Shown here piece after piece: positions 1-12,004 of a stretch of DNA of 64,000 nt; positions within the stretch are counted from its first letter, which is position 1; each line of letters begins with the position of its first letter. Source of the DNA: Megaleporinus macrocephalus. Its lineage: Eukaryota; Chordata; Actinopteri; Characiformes; Anostomidae. Position numbers and translations under genes: made by a program. The notes under the pieces were generated by a model. The model searched no databases and was not told where the DNA came from. It worked only from the letters and a program-made list of their open reading frames with translations. The stretch spans positions 17,058,024 through 17,122,023 of the forward strand of contig CM038716.1 in assembly GCA_021613375.1 (NCBI GenBank), given 5' to 3'.

Positions 1-280
1 AAAACTAAATATTGTGATGCTGACATGTATTGTGAAAATGTTTTCACGTACTGGGATGCTTTTTTTCCCATATTGTCCATCCTTTTTATTAGAGATCCTT
101 TTTTTTCAGATCTGGCTCCTTTAAAGTGACCAGAAGTCCAAATAACTGTTAAATCATAGAAGTTACAGAATAGTTACTGGCACATTACCAGATTATCAAA
201 CTCATGTTTCACTAGAAGTCACCATGTGGACCACTCAAATGTCTGACTGCACTGGTTGGTGTGTTCTTATGTGTCTTACT

Positions 281-326
281 GGGAGGGGTTAATGGGAGGG
301 GTTAATGGGGGGGGTTAATGGGAGGG
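281..326 (+). repeat. 13-bp G-rich minisatellite, G-quadruplex candidate
   Basis: About 3.5 head-to-tail copies of GGGAGGGGTTAAT (the third copy is all G in its first eight bases). The tract has more than four runs of three or more G separated by one or five bases, so the plus strand could fold as a G-quadruplex. It lies about 165 bases upstream of a TATA-like box. Confidence 0.75.
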
Positions 327-491
327 TCACGGAAACACTTTACACAACATGCGGTACCTGAAGGACACTATGTCCTGACCACATCCTCGGTAGATAAGCC
401 TCAGCTCCTCCCAGCCAAACCTGTAATCTTATCTTTCCTCAATATGCTGATATTTCCTCAGAGAAGAATAAAACTCGAGCCGTTCTGAGCT

Positions 492-498
492 TATATAA
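492..498 (+). promoter_or_regulatory. TATA-like box, possible promoter
   Basis: TATATAA sits inside cttatataagcc, downstream of the G-rich repeat at 281-326. An octamer motif ATGCAAAT lies at 641-648. No convincing coding exon follows: the open frame at 593-859 resembles no family I know. The motifs are seen directly; promoter activity is inference. Confidence 0.2.
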
Positions 499-891
499 GC
501 CTACCAGTCGTCTATGGTCAGTGCAGTGCTGCTTTCTTATACAATGTTACTGTCATGACCGCTGGAAAAACTAACATCAGCTCCTGGCGCTAGTGTACAA
601 TCGGTCAACTTGCGTTTCCCAGGTCAAGAAAACAAAGGACATGCAAATGTTTAAAGGCTTTTATGATGATGTTCTTTATGAGTCAATAAAAGCAATAACA
701 AAGACAGGCTGTAAATTCCTCCCTTACCTGGAAAAGTGTAGAATTATGGCCAGCACTAGAGAAGCCTTTAGTGGAAGACATGGCAAAAACTGCTTTATCA
801 GCATACTTTGTCACTATACACTAAATTCATCACAATACGTTGTTTTTCTGAGGATTTAATGAGTTGGAACAGACAAAACAGAAAAATAACT

Positions 892-914
892 ACAACAACA
901 ACAACAACAACAAC

Positions 915-984
<70 letters not shown>
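892..984. repeat. (ACA)n/(ATA)n trinucleotide microsatellite
   Basis: A perfect (ACA)n run passes into a long (ATA)n run. It produces artificial poly-Thr/poly-Ile open frames on both strands. Confidence 0.95.
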
Positions 985-985
<1 letters not shown>

Positions 986-3600
986 GCCAACTCTTTAAAT
1001 TAGTTTTTTTATATATAATTTTTTTTTTATATATATATTCAAAGTTAAAAAGCACTGAATCCGGTTAAACATGTGCAATTATGCTCACTTTCTAAAGAAA
1101 AATGTTTTTTGACAAAATCCATGACATGTTTAGAAAAACATGATTTGTCTGGATATTGATAAAATATTGTTATGCATATACTATGTAAAACTATATTTCA
1201 TACTATATGTATTGTACTAAGCAAAAGTTGTAAGGCACCTTAAAACAATATTTATACTAGCAGTAAGTGTGTTTCTGACAGTAAAAAGCTCAGTTTATCA
1301 GTATAAATAGTATAAATAGTATAAAAACAAATCAACCTAAATACTAGGTATACAATCATGATTTTTTATGGTCAATTCAATCTTGATTTGTTCGCAGCGA
1401 ATATGGCTGTTTTTTCAAACCACATACAACATGCCGAAATCTTCAAAACTGTCAATAAGTTAAAGTCACGATGTAACTAAAATTATAAGTATTATTTATT
1501 GTTTTTCTAAATCAAGTACCTGTTTAAATAACATACACCAAATAAAGTGCAAAATAAAACAAATGCAGTAAAAAGAAATGTGAATTTTGGTTATCGACAG
1601 TCATGCACCTGATTAAACTTGATTTTTTTTTTTAAGCAGTGATTTTTAGAAATCAAACCAAGCATTACATTATAACTGCAAATCATACAGAGCTTCCTGG
1701 AGGAGAGATTTAGGGATAGGTAACAAATTGGTATACACAAAATCCATATTTATTATTATTTGAACAGTGCTGTGTGTGGCTACTGTTGGAAAAAAACCTT
1801 TCACATGAAGGTTACATAGTGTGTTCAGGTCAACATACCAGCCATAAAGTATGTTTTCTCCTCCTCCTGTAAAGTTTTGTTCCGACAGCAGTGACCTGCT
1901 CGACTGTACAAACAGAGACATTGAGCTGATATCAAGAAAGACTCACTAAACACTTACTTCCTCAGGAGAGCTTGTTAGTTAGTAGATTAGTTGGATCAGG
2001 TGTGTTCGAGTAGTATAGACTCCAAAATGTGCAGGTGAGAGCTCCTCCAGGAGCAGGAGTCTTATTTTAAAAACATTCATACACGCAGAACACCTAAAGT
2101 GACTGTTTATAAATCTGTGACCTGAAACCTTTCAATGTGGAACTGCCCGCATGCCGAAGCCATCAGAGTACGCAATTCACAAACAATGTTATGTTCCTGT
2201 CTAAGGCCAGACATTAGTAGTACAGCTTGTACAAGAAACCACACAATGCTTAGCTTAAAGTGTATTTAAAATTATTTACAAGTATTTATATACAATAAGC
2301 CATATCTCCAGGCCAAAGTAACAAACCAAAACCCAAACTCTAACTCCACCCACATAACTAGCTAACCTAAACAACCCAAAAATCAAACAAAGAACAGGTA
2401 ACTAAGCTAACTCCCAAACTCAACCAAAACAGGAGAAAAACATTTCCCCCAAAGAAAATGGCACTTCCGGCATAGACACAAAAAAACACAACACTATTAT
2501 CACACAGTATAAACACTGTTCTGACTTCCTACGTGATGTAATAGACCTGATCCTTCCAACAAATGACAATGGTGCAAAATCCAAAATAAAACTTGATTCT
2601 CTTTTTCTTTAATAAATTACAGGGAAATAACAAACCTAAAATACTGCAAAGTGTCTGCTTTGTTAGACTTTGGCTTTAAAAAGATCCTCATAGTTCATAA
2701 ACTGATATACAACAACAAATATATGCAAATATTAAGAAAAATATCTTTATAAATGAGACCCCAGCACTGCTATCTACTGGTGGTGAAGTTCAGTGGAGGA
2801 GCATTAGAGCAGCTCAACCGTGGTGAAGGTGGTGAATCCCCAGAGAACTCGGCTCCCCGTGTGGCTGCACCATCACTAATCCACCTCTGCCCCCAAACAC
2901 CAGCAAACAGTGGGCACCAATCAGCGTTAGTGAGCTTTATTCCAGTTATCTGCAGTTACACATTTCTACACCAAGTTAGCAACAAACCACATGAGAACCA
3001 CAAAAGGAGTGAAATTTTAGTAATTATTAATTCTGCATAGTGAACTGACAAGGCCCCGCCTCCAAAATACTTTGCTATTATAGAAATAAATAATAACGTT
3101 CGTGATATTTCTGTTTATCTGCTTGTCGTCTCCTTATCTGCCTATCTGACTGCTTCCTGCAGTGCTTTGACTGCAAACCTGTCACTCGCTTTGACCAACT
3201 CTGAAACTGAAATGAAAAATCTGTTCAAGGACGAGTTTCTTTCATAAAAACAGGTGAGTCTAAAGTACCAAGAATATGATGGGCCCACCGTTCGGTGCTA
3301 CACCCCTGATCAAGGTCTCTTCACACTCAACCCTTCTCTCCACACACAGTAGCTAAAGGCCGTACTACTAAAACCTTTAAAAACTACAGAAGAGGATATA
3401 CTGAACACCTTCTTTTAAGGCCTGTGCTTTAATCTTTCTATTTTAACTTTCTGTGTCCTGCCATAGACAGAAAGACTTTTATAGACACTTCCTACTGACA
3501 TTCTTACAAAACGTTCACTTCAATGCTGAAGCTACACGCTGGGCTCAGAATTGCCTTTTTGATAAGCAACTGTGTGTGTGGCCCTAGAACATCATAAATC
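985..3600. other. Intergenic, A+T-rich, no gene recognised
   Basis: No exon with good splice sites and family similarity was found. At 1,211-1,245 there is a sequence like the end of a fish MITE (gcaaaagttgtaaggcacc), related to ends near 10,605 and 30,515. The open frame at 2,753-3,040 (95 codons, plus) is unlike any family I know. Confidence 0.5.
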
Positions 3601-3609
3601 TTATCTACT

Positions 3610-3835
3610 GCTGATAACTAACGGTGTTCCACAAGTCTTCAATTCTAGATCCGGTCTTATTCAACATAAACGTCTCCATCTCAGACTGTAAAATACACCT
3701 ATATGCAGATGTGACTGTCATACTGCTGTCCTGACACTGTGAGCGCAGCAGTAGTAAAGCTATAGTGCTTTTTTTTAATGCCTTACAGTCGGCTCTGTAC
3801 ACTACTTCTAAATGTGAAGACCATGCTTCCCAATG
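3610..3835 (+). pseudogene. Fragment of a non-LTR retrotransposon reverse transcriptase
   Basis: On the plus strand a GVPQ motif starts at 3,623, and in another frame SILDPVLFNI follows. Then comes the catalytic-loop region HLYADV near 3,696-3,713, where intact L2/CR1/RTE-type elements have YADD. The two motifs are split by a small deletion after 3,634 and the frame ends in a TGA soon after. This is a short decayed LINE relic, not a functional gene. The exact clade cannot be told from this length. Confidence 0.6.
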
Positions 3836-3957
3836 CCTAATAGAAAAAAGATTGTTGAGAATATTCAGTAAACTGCAGTTAAGCTCTTACACTCAATCAT
3901 TCACTCAGTTCTGAGATTTTTCACCTGTAATACTCATTATTTAGAAATTTTAGAATT

Positions 3958-4187
3958 AGATTAGCCACATGTGTTTTGCACACAGCGGAATTTGACCTCT
4001 GCATTTAACCCATCCGTGCAGTGAAACACCCACATATACACACACTAGTGAACATACACTACGCCCGGGGAGCAGTTGGGGTTAGGTGCCTTGCTCAAGG
4101 GCACTACAGTCATGACTTGCTGGTCGCGGGGATCGAACCCGCCGGTCACAAGACCAGATCCCTAACCCTCAGGCCACGACTGCCCAC
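3958..4187. repeat. Interspersed fish repeat
   Basis: The wording tgcatttaacccatccgtgc and gttaggtgccttgctcaagg, ending in a 'taaccctcaggccacgactgccc'-type tail, is that of a repeat I recognise from many teleost genomes. It abuts the tRNA-Glu-like sequence at 4,195-4,266. The family name is not certain. Confidence 0.65.
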
Positions 4188-4194
4188 AAACAAA

Positions 4195-4266
4195 CTCCCA
4201 TACCGGGAGTCAAACCCAGGCCACCTGGGTGAAAACCAGGAATCCTAACCGCTTTTCCATATGTGA
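4195..4266 (-). tRNA. tRNA-Glu(UUC)-like gene, probably a pseudogene or tRNA-derived copy
   Basis: Read on the minus strand, this 72-nt stretch has the usual tRNA-Glu length and order. The D arm holds GCGGTTAGGA, the anticodon loop holds CCTGGTTTTCACCCAGG (anticodon TTC), and the T arm GGGTTTGACTCCC is followed by TATGGGA. The acceptor stem pairs except for one A-G mismatch at the third pair. The B box reads GGTTTGACTCC where GGTTCGACTCC is usual, the D-loop start is altered (GGAAAAGC), and no T-run terminator follows closely. The fold is nearly intact, so a functional gene is not excluded. The neighbouring dispersed repeat suggests it arrived by retroposition. Confidence 0.6.
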
Positions 4267-4269
4267 AAA

Positions 4270-5695
4270 AAAAACCAAAAAAAAAAACAACTTTATTTTA
4301 GCATTTTAGTATCACTGTTATTGTTTCTCTCTGTTGTTTTCTATGTTATCTTTAGGGTTTTACCTTGCTCAGTAGTTTTATTTACTAACTTTTACTACTA
4401 CTTTTTATTACTAGTCTACTTAATAGTTTTCACTGGCTGTGCTGATTTGCTCTATGTGTCCATAAACAATATTATGTGACAATCTTACGATTTATTTTTA
4501 GGATAACAGCATCAAGACTTATAACAGGCGACCTTCTGGCTTAATTCTGTCATTGCCAAACCCAAGCCCGTAGTGCCTTTCATAACACTACGTAAACTTG
4601 GTGGATCTGGCACAAGAACGGCTTTATCACAAATGTATATGTACTCATTTCAAGCCCTTCTTTTTGGTGCATTGCTTGGCTACGTTGTAAACAATGGTCA
4701 ATGTACTCTGAGTTTAAATGAAGGTTTACTGGTAAAGCTAAAAAAAAAATTCTGCCACTTTTTTACCATTATCCTGCACACACAAACTTGGATTTTAGGT
4801 TTACTGGTTGCTTTGTGTACTTAATAAAATAGTTATATTGTAACGCTGCTTGATCGGCCCTATAATTTTTAGGTATGTTGATGCAGCACGCACTAGCACA
4901 TATGCTGTGGTTACCTATTCTTCCTTGTTCACTTGTACATTCAGTAAAAGAAAGAAAACAAGAGAGAGTGAGAGATCACTAGTTTAAAAACACAGACTTG
5001 TGTGTTTGTTTCCTTACACTTCTCCCTGTGGGGTCAATTACCAGCACCCTCAGTGATGATAAGCATCTCTGTACTCTAAGCAGCTCCAGCATGGCTCACA
5101 CAGCACGAGCACAGGATGCAGGCGCAGAGACTCTGATCAACCGGTCAGAGAATTCCCTCGCAGACACAAACGAGGTGTAGAGGTTCTGAAACAGATTAAG
5201 CCGCTTACCAATGGAAGTGTATTAGGAAGCAGCCTCCTGCCAAGAAAGCCAGTTGAGCAAGATATATTAATGTGCCAGCTAGAGTAAGCAGGGGATGGCG
5301 GTAGAGACAACAAGTGAAACAACATCAACTCTGAGGGGAAACCAGACCTGCAGCTCCATACACACACATACTGAGAGAGGAGTATTTAGCAACCATAATG
5401 TAAACACTCAGATTTACAGAGTGCATCCCGCACATACCTTGCACTAAATATACCAGCCATATAAACATACGTATTACAAAATTGATGGCATGTGAGATAC
5501 CAGTGGGAGCAGATGAAATGAGGGAGTGCAAAGTGCTGAAGAGAGATAGGGGCAGCCTGTGTGTGGGTGTGTTTTTGTTGGGGTAGTGATGAAACTGGTT
5601 TCTTGGTAAACACTGTAAATTTCCCAGTGGTTAGTTGCACTAATTTTAATTACGTTTCAAATTTTAATTACCGCGTATTGAAAAACTCACATTAA
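4270..5695. other. Intergenic, no gene recognised
   Basis: A+T-rich sequence. The open frames at 4,573-4,824 and 5,137-5,640 have no recognisable motifs and no convincing splice sites. Confidence 0.45.
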
Positions 5696-5699
5696 ATTC

Positions 5700-6032
5700 T
5701 AGGGGTGTAAGAAAATATTGAAATATCGAATACACTGATTCTCAAAAACACTGTATACACAGATTCCTGGCAGACAGTGAATCATTGTGTGTTGTGTTTA
5801 AACCTCTGACCACTAGATGGCAGTGTTATAATTTTCAGCTCCACTCCAACATTAACAAGCAGCACAAGGGCGTGATGCTATTGTAAGCATTGACAAACTT
5901 GTTTATATAGTGGTGTGTTTTAATAGTAGGATTTGAAAAAATTGTAACATATCACTTTGCTTGTAGACACATTGAATCGTGAACGCTGTATCACTGCCCT
6001 CCAGGTTCTTGCCAATACACAGCCCTATTAAA
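5700..6032. repeat. hAT-like non-autonomous element (MITE)
   Basis: It starts with ctaggggtgtaagaaaatat and ends with caatacacagccctatta, so the ends are roughly inverted (TAGGGGTGTAAG against TAGGGCTGTGTATTG). The interior phrase ctgaccactagatggcagtg is typical of a common fish MITE. No transposase frame. Confidence 0.55.
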
Positions 6033-6049
6033 TACTATCCAGCATCATG

Positions 6050-8980
6050 TAAGGTTAGCAACAGGCTCGGGGTTTGTTTTAGTGTCAGGGGAAACGGTGG
6101 AGCCAGTGACAGCACCCTAGAGATTTTGTCGGCCACCTTGGAAAGTCAGAACGGTGTTCTTATTTTGGCTTTTATAAGAATGCAGAGAGAAACTTCATTA
6201 AAAGATGGTCACCCTGCCTGCAGAACATGTAGTAAATCCCTGTAAAAGATCCCAGCTCTTCATGTACCTGACTACCAACCACTACTTAACAGTGAGTGAT
6301 TGTGCTACCTTGTCGAAATTTCCAACTATAGTGCATACTTGTAGCTCCAGCTCTGTACATTTAACTCTCGGTAGGATGTTTTGAAAGCTTAATGCACTTT
6401 AATCAAATCACCTTCTTCACCAGCTTAGAAGGCGCAGCAGGTATACCTCAGCTGCCAGAATGTAACTCCTATCACCATTTAAGCAACGGACAATTCAAAC
6501 ATGTATCTGTGTTGGATTTACTAGGCCTGTCATCGTTCTTGCATAATCACACGATCACAATTAATCGAGCAGATCACAATTATTGTCCACACGTAAATAA
6601 GAGAAAGCAGAAAATGCATTTACTGTAGTATGTTAGCTCTTAGAAAAACACAGAACGTTCCAGCATCTGACTGGTGCTAGCTAAACACCAATCAGTCAGA
6701 AATGATCCTGTATCAACAGTATTTTTATCATAAACCAAAATTAAACCAACTACAGAAAGCCTGAAGATCAGTGGCATAGCCAGAACTCAATTTCAAGAGG
6801 TTGGTTAATAATCTATGGCTCTCCATAACATGTGTAAAATTCAGAACTACAACATGACCAAAGGCAGCAAGAAGCTTTCCCAGTGAGAGGGTCTTGGCCC
6901 TCTTAGACCAGCCCATGTCTATGCTGCTGATGCAACAACAAGTAATACATCTACTCTACTCTTTACATGACCACCAGGCAGGTCACGAGAACCGATGGGT
7001 GAGTGCCCAGTGAAGGCCAAAATTGTAAAAAAAGGTAACAAAACTATTTGTTCTTCCTCTGATAGGCAGCATATGTGCTTACAGGTGTTATCATTTTCTG
7101 CAGTAACAACATGTGGAAAATTGCCACAAGAGCAGCTGCAGCAACACATATGCACCAATACTTTACTAATCCTGAAACACACACCATCATTTTTGTTTGA
7201 GACAGCAAATTATTATGTAGCCAACTATGTTTTATACAAAAATCTATATTTAGGTTAAAGTAATAGCTTGTAGTAGTAACTACAATCCTTTCCCCTTAGT
7301 CTGTATCACCTCCCATCAAAATAGCTCGACTTTAACTATTATCACTATTTCCAGACTAACCAGGTCAGTAAATTTAAACTATAGTCTGTGTTTTTCTAAA
7401 ACCTAACACGCATTTTAATAAATTTAGGTTCTGCTTTCTTTAATTTATGTGGTTTTTCCTCAACCCAACAAATAAACTAACCGTTCTATTTGTTGAGGTG
7501 TAAACAACTGTGGTATGTAGTATAAGGAGGTGTGTAACTGTGTGTGTGTGTTTCATTGTGTGTTTTTATACCTGATACTAAAATCTCATAATGTTCTTAG
7601 CCAGAAAAGGATGTTGTCTTGTTTTTTTACCGTGGAATAGAAAGATTTTGTAACACTATCCTTGTTACCTGCCTGCCAGCAAGCTTGGCACGTCCTCACA
7701 CAGAACACACAAAGCCAAAGAAGTAAAAATGTACCGCTCTGAAATGTCTCCATTCTAGTTCACAATAGGTGGATCAGGTCTACCAGCTTGTTCTACCTGA
7801 CTTTCAGGATTGGACTCTGGCTGACACAGCCGAACCGACACCACTGTAGGATCCTGAAGCAGGACGAACCTGTAGCAGGATGCCACTCTGGCGGCTGATC
7901 ATGTAGACATGTTGACCAATTATAGCACACTGGGCTCAACGGAAATGGGGGGCTTATAGACACAGGAGCCCTAACAGAGAGTTTCAGACAGAGGGTGGAT
8001 ACAGTATGAGAAAAATATTGTGTTTTGGTAGAAAAACATGTAAATCTATTCTAGTGAACCCTAAAATAAAACTATTACCACAGAAAATGACCATAGTATG
8101 TCCTCCAGGACACACCAGCTGCTGGGTTGATGTAAAAAAAATTAAAATGAAAAAAGGAGATACTTATCAAATACTGTGGTGCAATGTTAGTGTGTCTGTG
8201 TAAATTGTATTGTATTGTATTTAATTGCCGGCTTATAAAATAAAATAAAAGATAATAAACATACAGCAACTGTGTGTGGCTGAATGTGTCAGAGAAAAAG
8301 TAAGACAAACGTTGTGTTTGTGTGTGTATGTGTGTTTAGTACGTGCCATACATACTTTGCTGAATTTCTGACGTACGCTGTGGTGAGCGGTATTTCGGGC
8401 GGGAGTAAAAACCACAGAGCAGCCAAGAATGGCTGTGACAAAATCCCTGTGACCTCAACAAACTCAAGCACAAGCAATCTGACAACATTCACTGTGACAA
8501 GTCGAACACTGTGAATTCTATAATTATTAAACCTGACCAATAGGGGTCTGACCAGTGGGAAGTGGCTTCAACCACAAAAACGTCCTACTTTTATCAGCTT
8601 CTACAAACAAGGATTTCTGTTACACAACATTGAAAGCTTTATCTCTAACTGTATAACTCTACAATAGAACGACAGAATGGAAGAAAAAAATAGGTCAAAA
8701 CGTGGAAGCAGCCTTTAATGGACCACTAACAGCGAATCGATACTCTGCTGGACTGAATAACAGTTTACTTAATCAGCAGCTTGGCTGTGGTAAATAGTCC
8801 TGTGGAGCTAAAAGACTGGGCTGTGTGTGTCTCTTCTCAGCCTCAGTGTCTCATGAAGAGAAACGTAACTATTTACACAAACACAGAGAGGACAAAGTCC
8901 AGTTAAAGCACATAAGTCACATACGAGAAGGCAGATAAGAGAAAGCCACAGTAGTTCATTACCTTCCTCTCAAATTCAAA
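6050..8980. other. Intergenic, scattered MITE fragments, no gene recognised
   Basis: A piece at 6,520-6,600 (ctaggcctgtcatcg, then cacaattaatcg) resembles another fish MITE end. Open frames at 6,919-7,258 and 8,284-8,540 are unlike known families and overlap each other on opposite strands. Confidence 0.4.
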
Positions 8981-8983
8981 TTA

Positions 8984-8984
8984 C

Positions 8985-9020
<36 letters not shown>
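8984..9020. repeat. (ATT)n microsatellite
   Basis: Uninterrupted TTA/ATT repeat of about 12 units. Confidence 0.95.
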
Positions 9021-9269
9021 GCAGACGTTCTTATATTATAATGTACCATTACATTGGTGCTTTTTTCCTCTTTATTTATTTCATGTTAAAGCACCTAGGA
9101 ACCTAAATCTGAGTATTTTTCTGAATAATATAATCTTTTTCTTTTTTTAAAACTGAATTTTTTTGGGATAACTAATATATAGTTGAATTTTGTTTGATAC
9201 CAATGCCACATATGTATGTTATCACCACATATGTAATTTTATAGTTCACAATTACTTTATTTTATTTAA

Positions 9270-9272
<3 letters not shown>

Positions 9273-9344
<72 letters not shown>
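9273..9344. repeat. (TA)n followed by a poly-T tract
   Basis: About 20 TA dinucleotides run directly into about 30 T. Confidence 0.95.
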
Positions 9345-9350
<6 letters not shown>

Positions 9351-9488
9351 TTGTTAATTTTTTCACCACTCCCTGTGTTTAATTATATTGTACGTACGTG
9401 TATGCATGTAGGTATGTATAACACATGTCTGTTGGAAAAGCAATGAACATAATATACATGTACAAATTATGTTTTAGGAATTCCTTTC

Positions 9489-9548
9489 CTAATATCTAAT
9501 ATGTTTAATATGTCTAATATGTCTAATATGTCTAATATGTCTAATATG
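9489..9548. repeat. 9-bp tandem repeat TAATATGTC
   Basis: About six copies of TAATATGTC, with the outer copies diverged (taatatctaatatg at the left end). Confidence 0.85.
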
Positions 9549-9583
9549 CAAGCGTTCCATGAATTTGCTGGATGTTTATTTAG

Positions 9584-9786
9584 TGGAGAAAAGTTTTGCC
9601 TTCCTCAGAATATCAACACATAAAAACTGGATACACTGTAGAGTGTGTCTTGTACACAGAGGCGTTGCCTACAGCAGCGGACAGCTTTAGTAATTTCTCT
9701 CAGAAGCCTAGCGGTTATGATGAAACCGTTATCTTGAAGGCTGGAGCTGAACCTGCTCAATCTCTTCTCGTGTCTGCTTCCACAAT
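9584..9786 (+). CDS. Orphan exon candidate, function unknown
   Basis: A 203-base stretch is open in one frame (67 codons). It is bounded by a plausible acceptor (tgtttatttag) and a consensus donor (CACAAT|GTAAGTAA). The translation looks protein-like, with segments such as TGYTVECVLYTEALP and AGAEPAQSLLVSAS, but I do not recognise it. No partner exons were found within several kb. It could also be part of a dispersed repeat, because the sequence just to its right (9,858-10,115) is open on both strands in a repeat-like way. Confidence 0.2.
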
Positions 9787-9799
9787 GTAAGTAACTAGG

Positions 9800-11700
9800 C
9801 TTTCACCATAATCTGTATGTTTGCCCATCCTTTAATTCAGCTGCAAAACTAAGAAACCTACCACCATGAACACCAGTTATCTGGCGCTGCAACTTCTGAA
9901 TGGCCTACAAACTCCTTATCAGTTGGTCTGTACATGTAACTTACAGTTGTATGATCTTTGGAACACAGCCAAAAACCGGGGGTTTGTTGGAAGTTCATTG
10001 GAAGGCCATGCACAGACCCTTCATAGGGAGGGAAGACGTGTTTTATTGTATCTCTACTGGTTTTTCCATTCAAATCTAACTGGATATTCAACATAACACC
10101 TACATTTAAAATCATACCAAAAATCTGCTTTTATAATGTGTTCTCGGGAGCTTCGAATCCAGTAAGTGTGCACTAAAGTGTGTAGAGGATGTGTGACTTC
10201 TTTTCATTCAGAAAAGCAGCGAAACATTTGCTCCAGAGCCCAAACTTTGCATACAAACTGTAGTTATGCATGGAGCAACTAGTCATTTTGTTCAGCACTT
10301 TTACACATCTTTATACACTAAAATAGTTATAACTGTTCTTAATGCAACAGGCATAAAGTCTTCTCTAAAAAATATCATCCCTAAGACATTAAGAACCTAC
10401 TAGTACAGCTGGAACCAGGACTACAAACAGTGAGCAGCTGATTGCTGTTATAGAGGCTGAATAGAGGCTGAATAGAGGCTGACATTTCATTTGACAGGCA
10501 TGAGGAAGTATTCATCAGTGTGTTTTTCCCTGGATTGAACATAAGGAGGTATTCATCACTTCATCATGTTTTTCCTCACGTCTTCCTTGTGACACACATA
10601 CAGTAATGGGCAAAAGTCAAAGCCCCCCCTCACTTATTTAACAAGCATTCTGAGGCTGTTGATTATAATATAATATAACACATCAGCATAAGGAAGACAT
10701 GAAAAATAAGTAAGACAATGGGAGGTTTAGTAGGTGTATAAGATAAGGGCTGTCACCCACATTGTAGTAGACCAAAAATTGACAAATAGGAAAGAAATTA
10801 AAACGGTCTCAAATATTAGCTGTGTAGCCATCAAGAAGCCCATACTGAGAAAAGTAAATAGATGGGAAGGTATAAAATTAGCAAAATAAACAAAGAACGT
10901 CACTGAATGTGTTGGATTTGGTTGGCAAGAAGCAGAAAAGAAGCAGAAAATGCAAACTTCTAAAGCTGAACTTTGGCAATGTGGGAAAGCATTCATGTAG
11001 ATATTTTGGAAAAACTGAGAGCAAGGTTCCTAAAAAATGGAAGCTCTAATGAAGAAAAAGTGTGTACACATTAAATACTGGAAAATACTCATTATATTTA
11101 GCTTTCATGGTTTTTTTCTGTTAAATGTATGTTTTTTCATGGTGCTCAATGTTTTGACAGGAACTTTGTTTGCACTACAAAAAGTTTCCATTAACTCACC
11201 AGACAGCTACGTTAGACCATGTATAACATTAGAGGAACATCAGGAAAATCAACATTCAAAGCGGTTGAAACAGATGGAAATTTAAAATCAAACTGTTTCT
11301 ATTATTAGCTGTCTTTCACAGAAACTGACTTGTATTGACTTTGTATTGTTTATATCTGGTTTCTGAGCCAATCTTGTGTTTTATATAATGAGAGATCAGC
11401 CAAAGTGAATGTTTCCTCAGAAACAATATTCCTACTGACCCTGAAATTCAGTATGATGTATCTGTACACTCCTATAACAGGGTGCTGAAAACAAAGGCCT
11501 GACTAGACAGGTCATCCAGGAACTGGGTCAAATCAGACAGCTAAAGAAAACTGGCCTTCGTTCTCTCCTCTCTCACATCAGATTTCAGAGACAAATATGG
11601 TTCCAAACACGACTGTGATCCAACACAACACTGCGGAGGGGAAACGCTTCCCACCCTGCACCCTCTTTGAAATGAATACACACTGAGAACCATATACAAA
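9800..11700. other. Intergenic with MITE ends, no gene recognised
   Basis: A MITE-type end, cagtaatgggcaaaagtcaa, starts near 10,602. Frames at 9,858-10,115 (both strands) and 10,727-10,996 (minus, hydrophobic) are not recognisable. Confidence 0.4.
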
Positions 11701-11728
11701 GCGCTTCATACACACATGCACAAACACG

Positions 11729-11742
11729 GTTACCATGGAAAC
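11729..11742. promoter_or_regulatory. RFX X-box motif
   Basis: GTTACCATGGAAAC is a full-length near-palindromic match to the RFX-family X-box (GTTNCCATGGNAAC). Such sites occur in promoters of cilia genes and in other RFX targets. No promoter or gene start is visible beside it, so the target, if any, is unknown. Confidence 0.45.
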
Positions 11743-12004
11743 GAGAAGTAGGGGCACTGGGGTCTATGGACGTATCCTGCTGACAGCGTTCCAAGTCTAC
11801 TGGATCTCTAGGTGGGAACTGGGCCAGGACATGGTGTTCCACCAGGTCAGAGTGTGAGAACGTTTCTCTTTTACCTATTTAGATTTTTCTCCAAAGCAAA
11901 TCGCAGCCGATGGCCAGTGACACCACTGTGTAAGGACGACTGCTGCTTTCAAACCACTCCTACTATTTTTAACATGTCTTCTCCACTGCACTATCCTTAA
12001 CCAG

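Noticed and set aside
641..648. SOX-OCT composite element (aacaaag plus ATGCAAAT)
   Set aside because: The SOX-like word is in the wrong orientation and spacing for the known composite. Only the octamer remains.
798..1068. Poly-Ile/poly-Thr open frames on both strands
   Set aside because: They arise from the ATA/ACA microsatellite.
9858..10115. Frames open on both strands as a gene
   Set aside because: Both strands open over the same bases with no recognisable product. More likely a repeat or chance.
10727..10996. Hydrophobic minus-strand frame as the missing TLC exon
   Set aside because: It lacks the family's motifs and any proper acceptor; the hydrophobicity comes from A+T richness.
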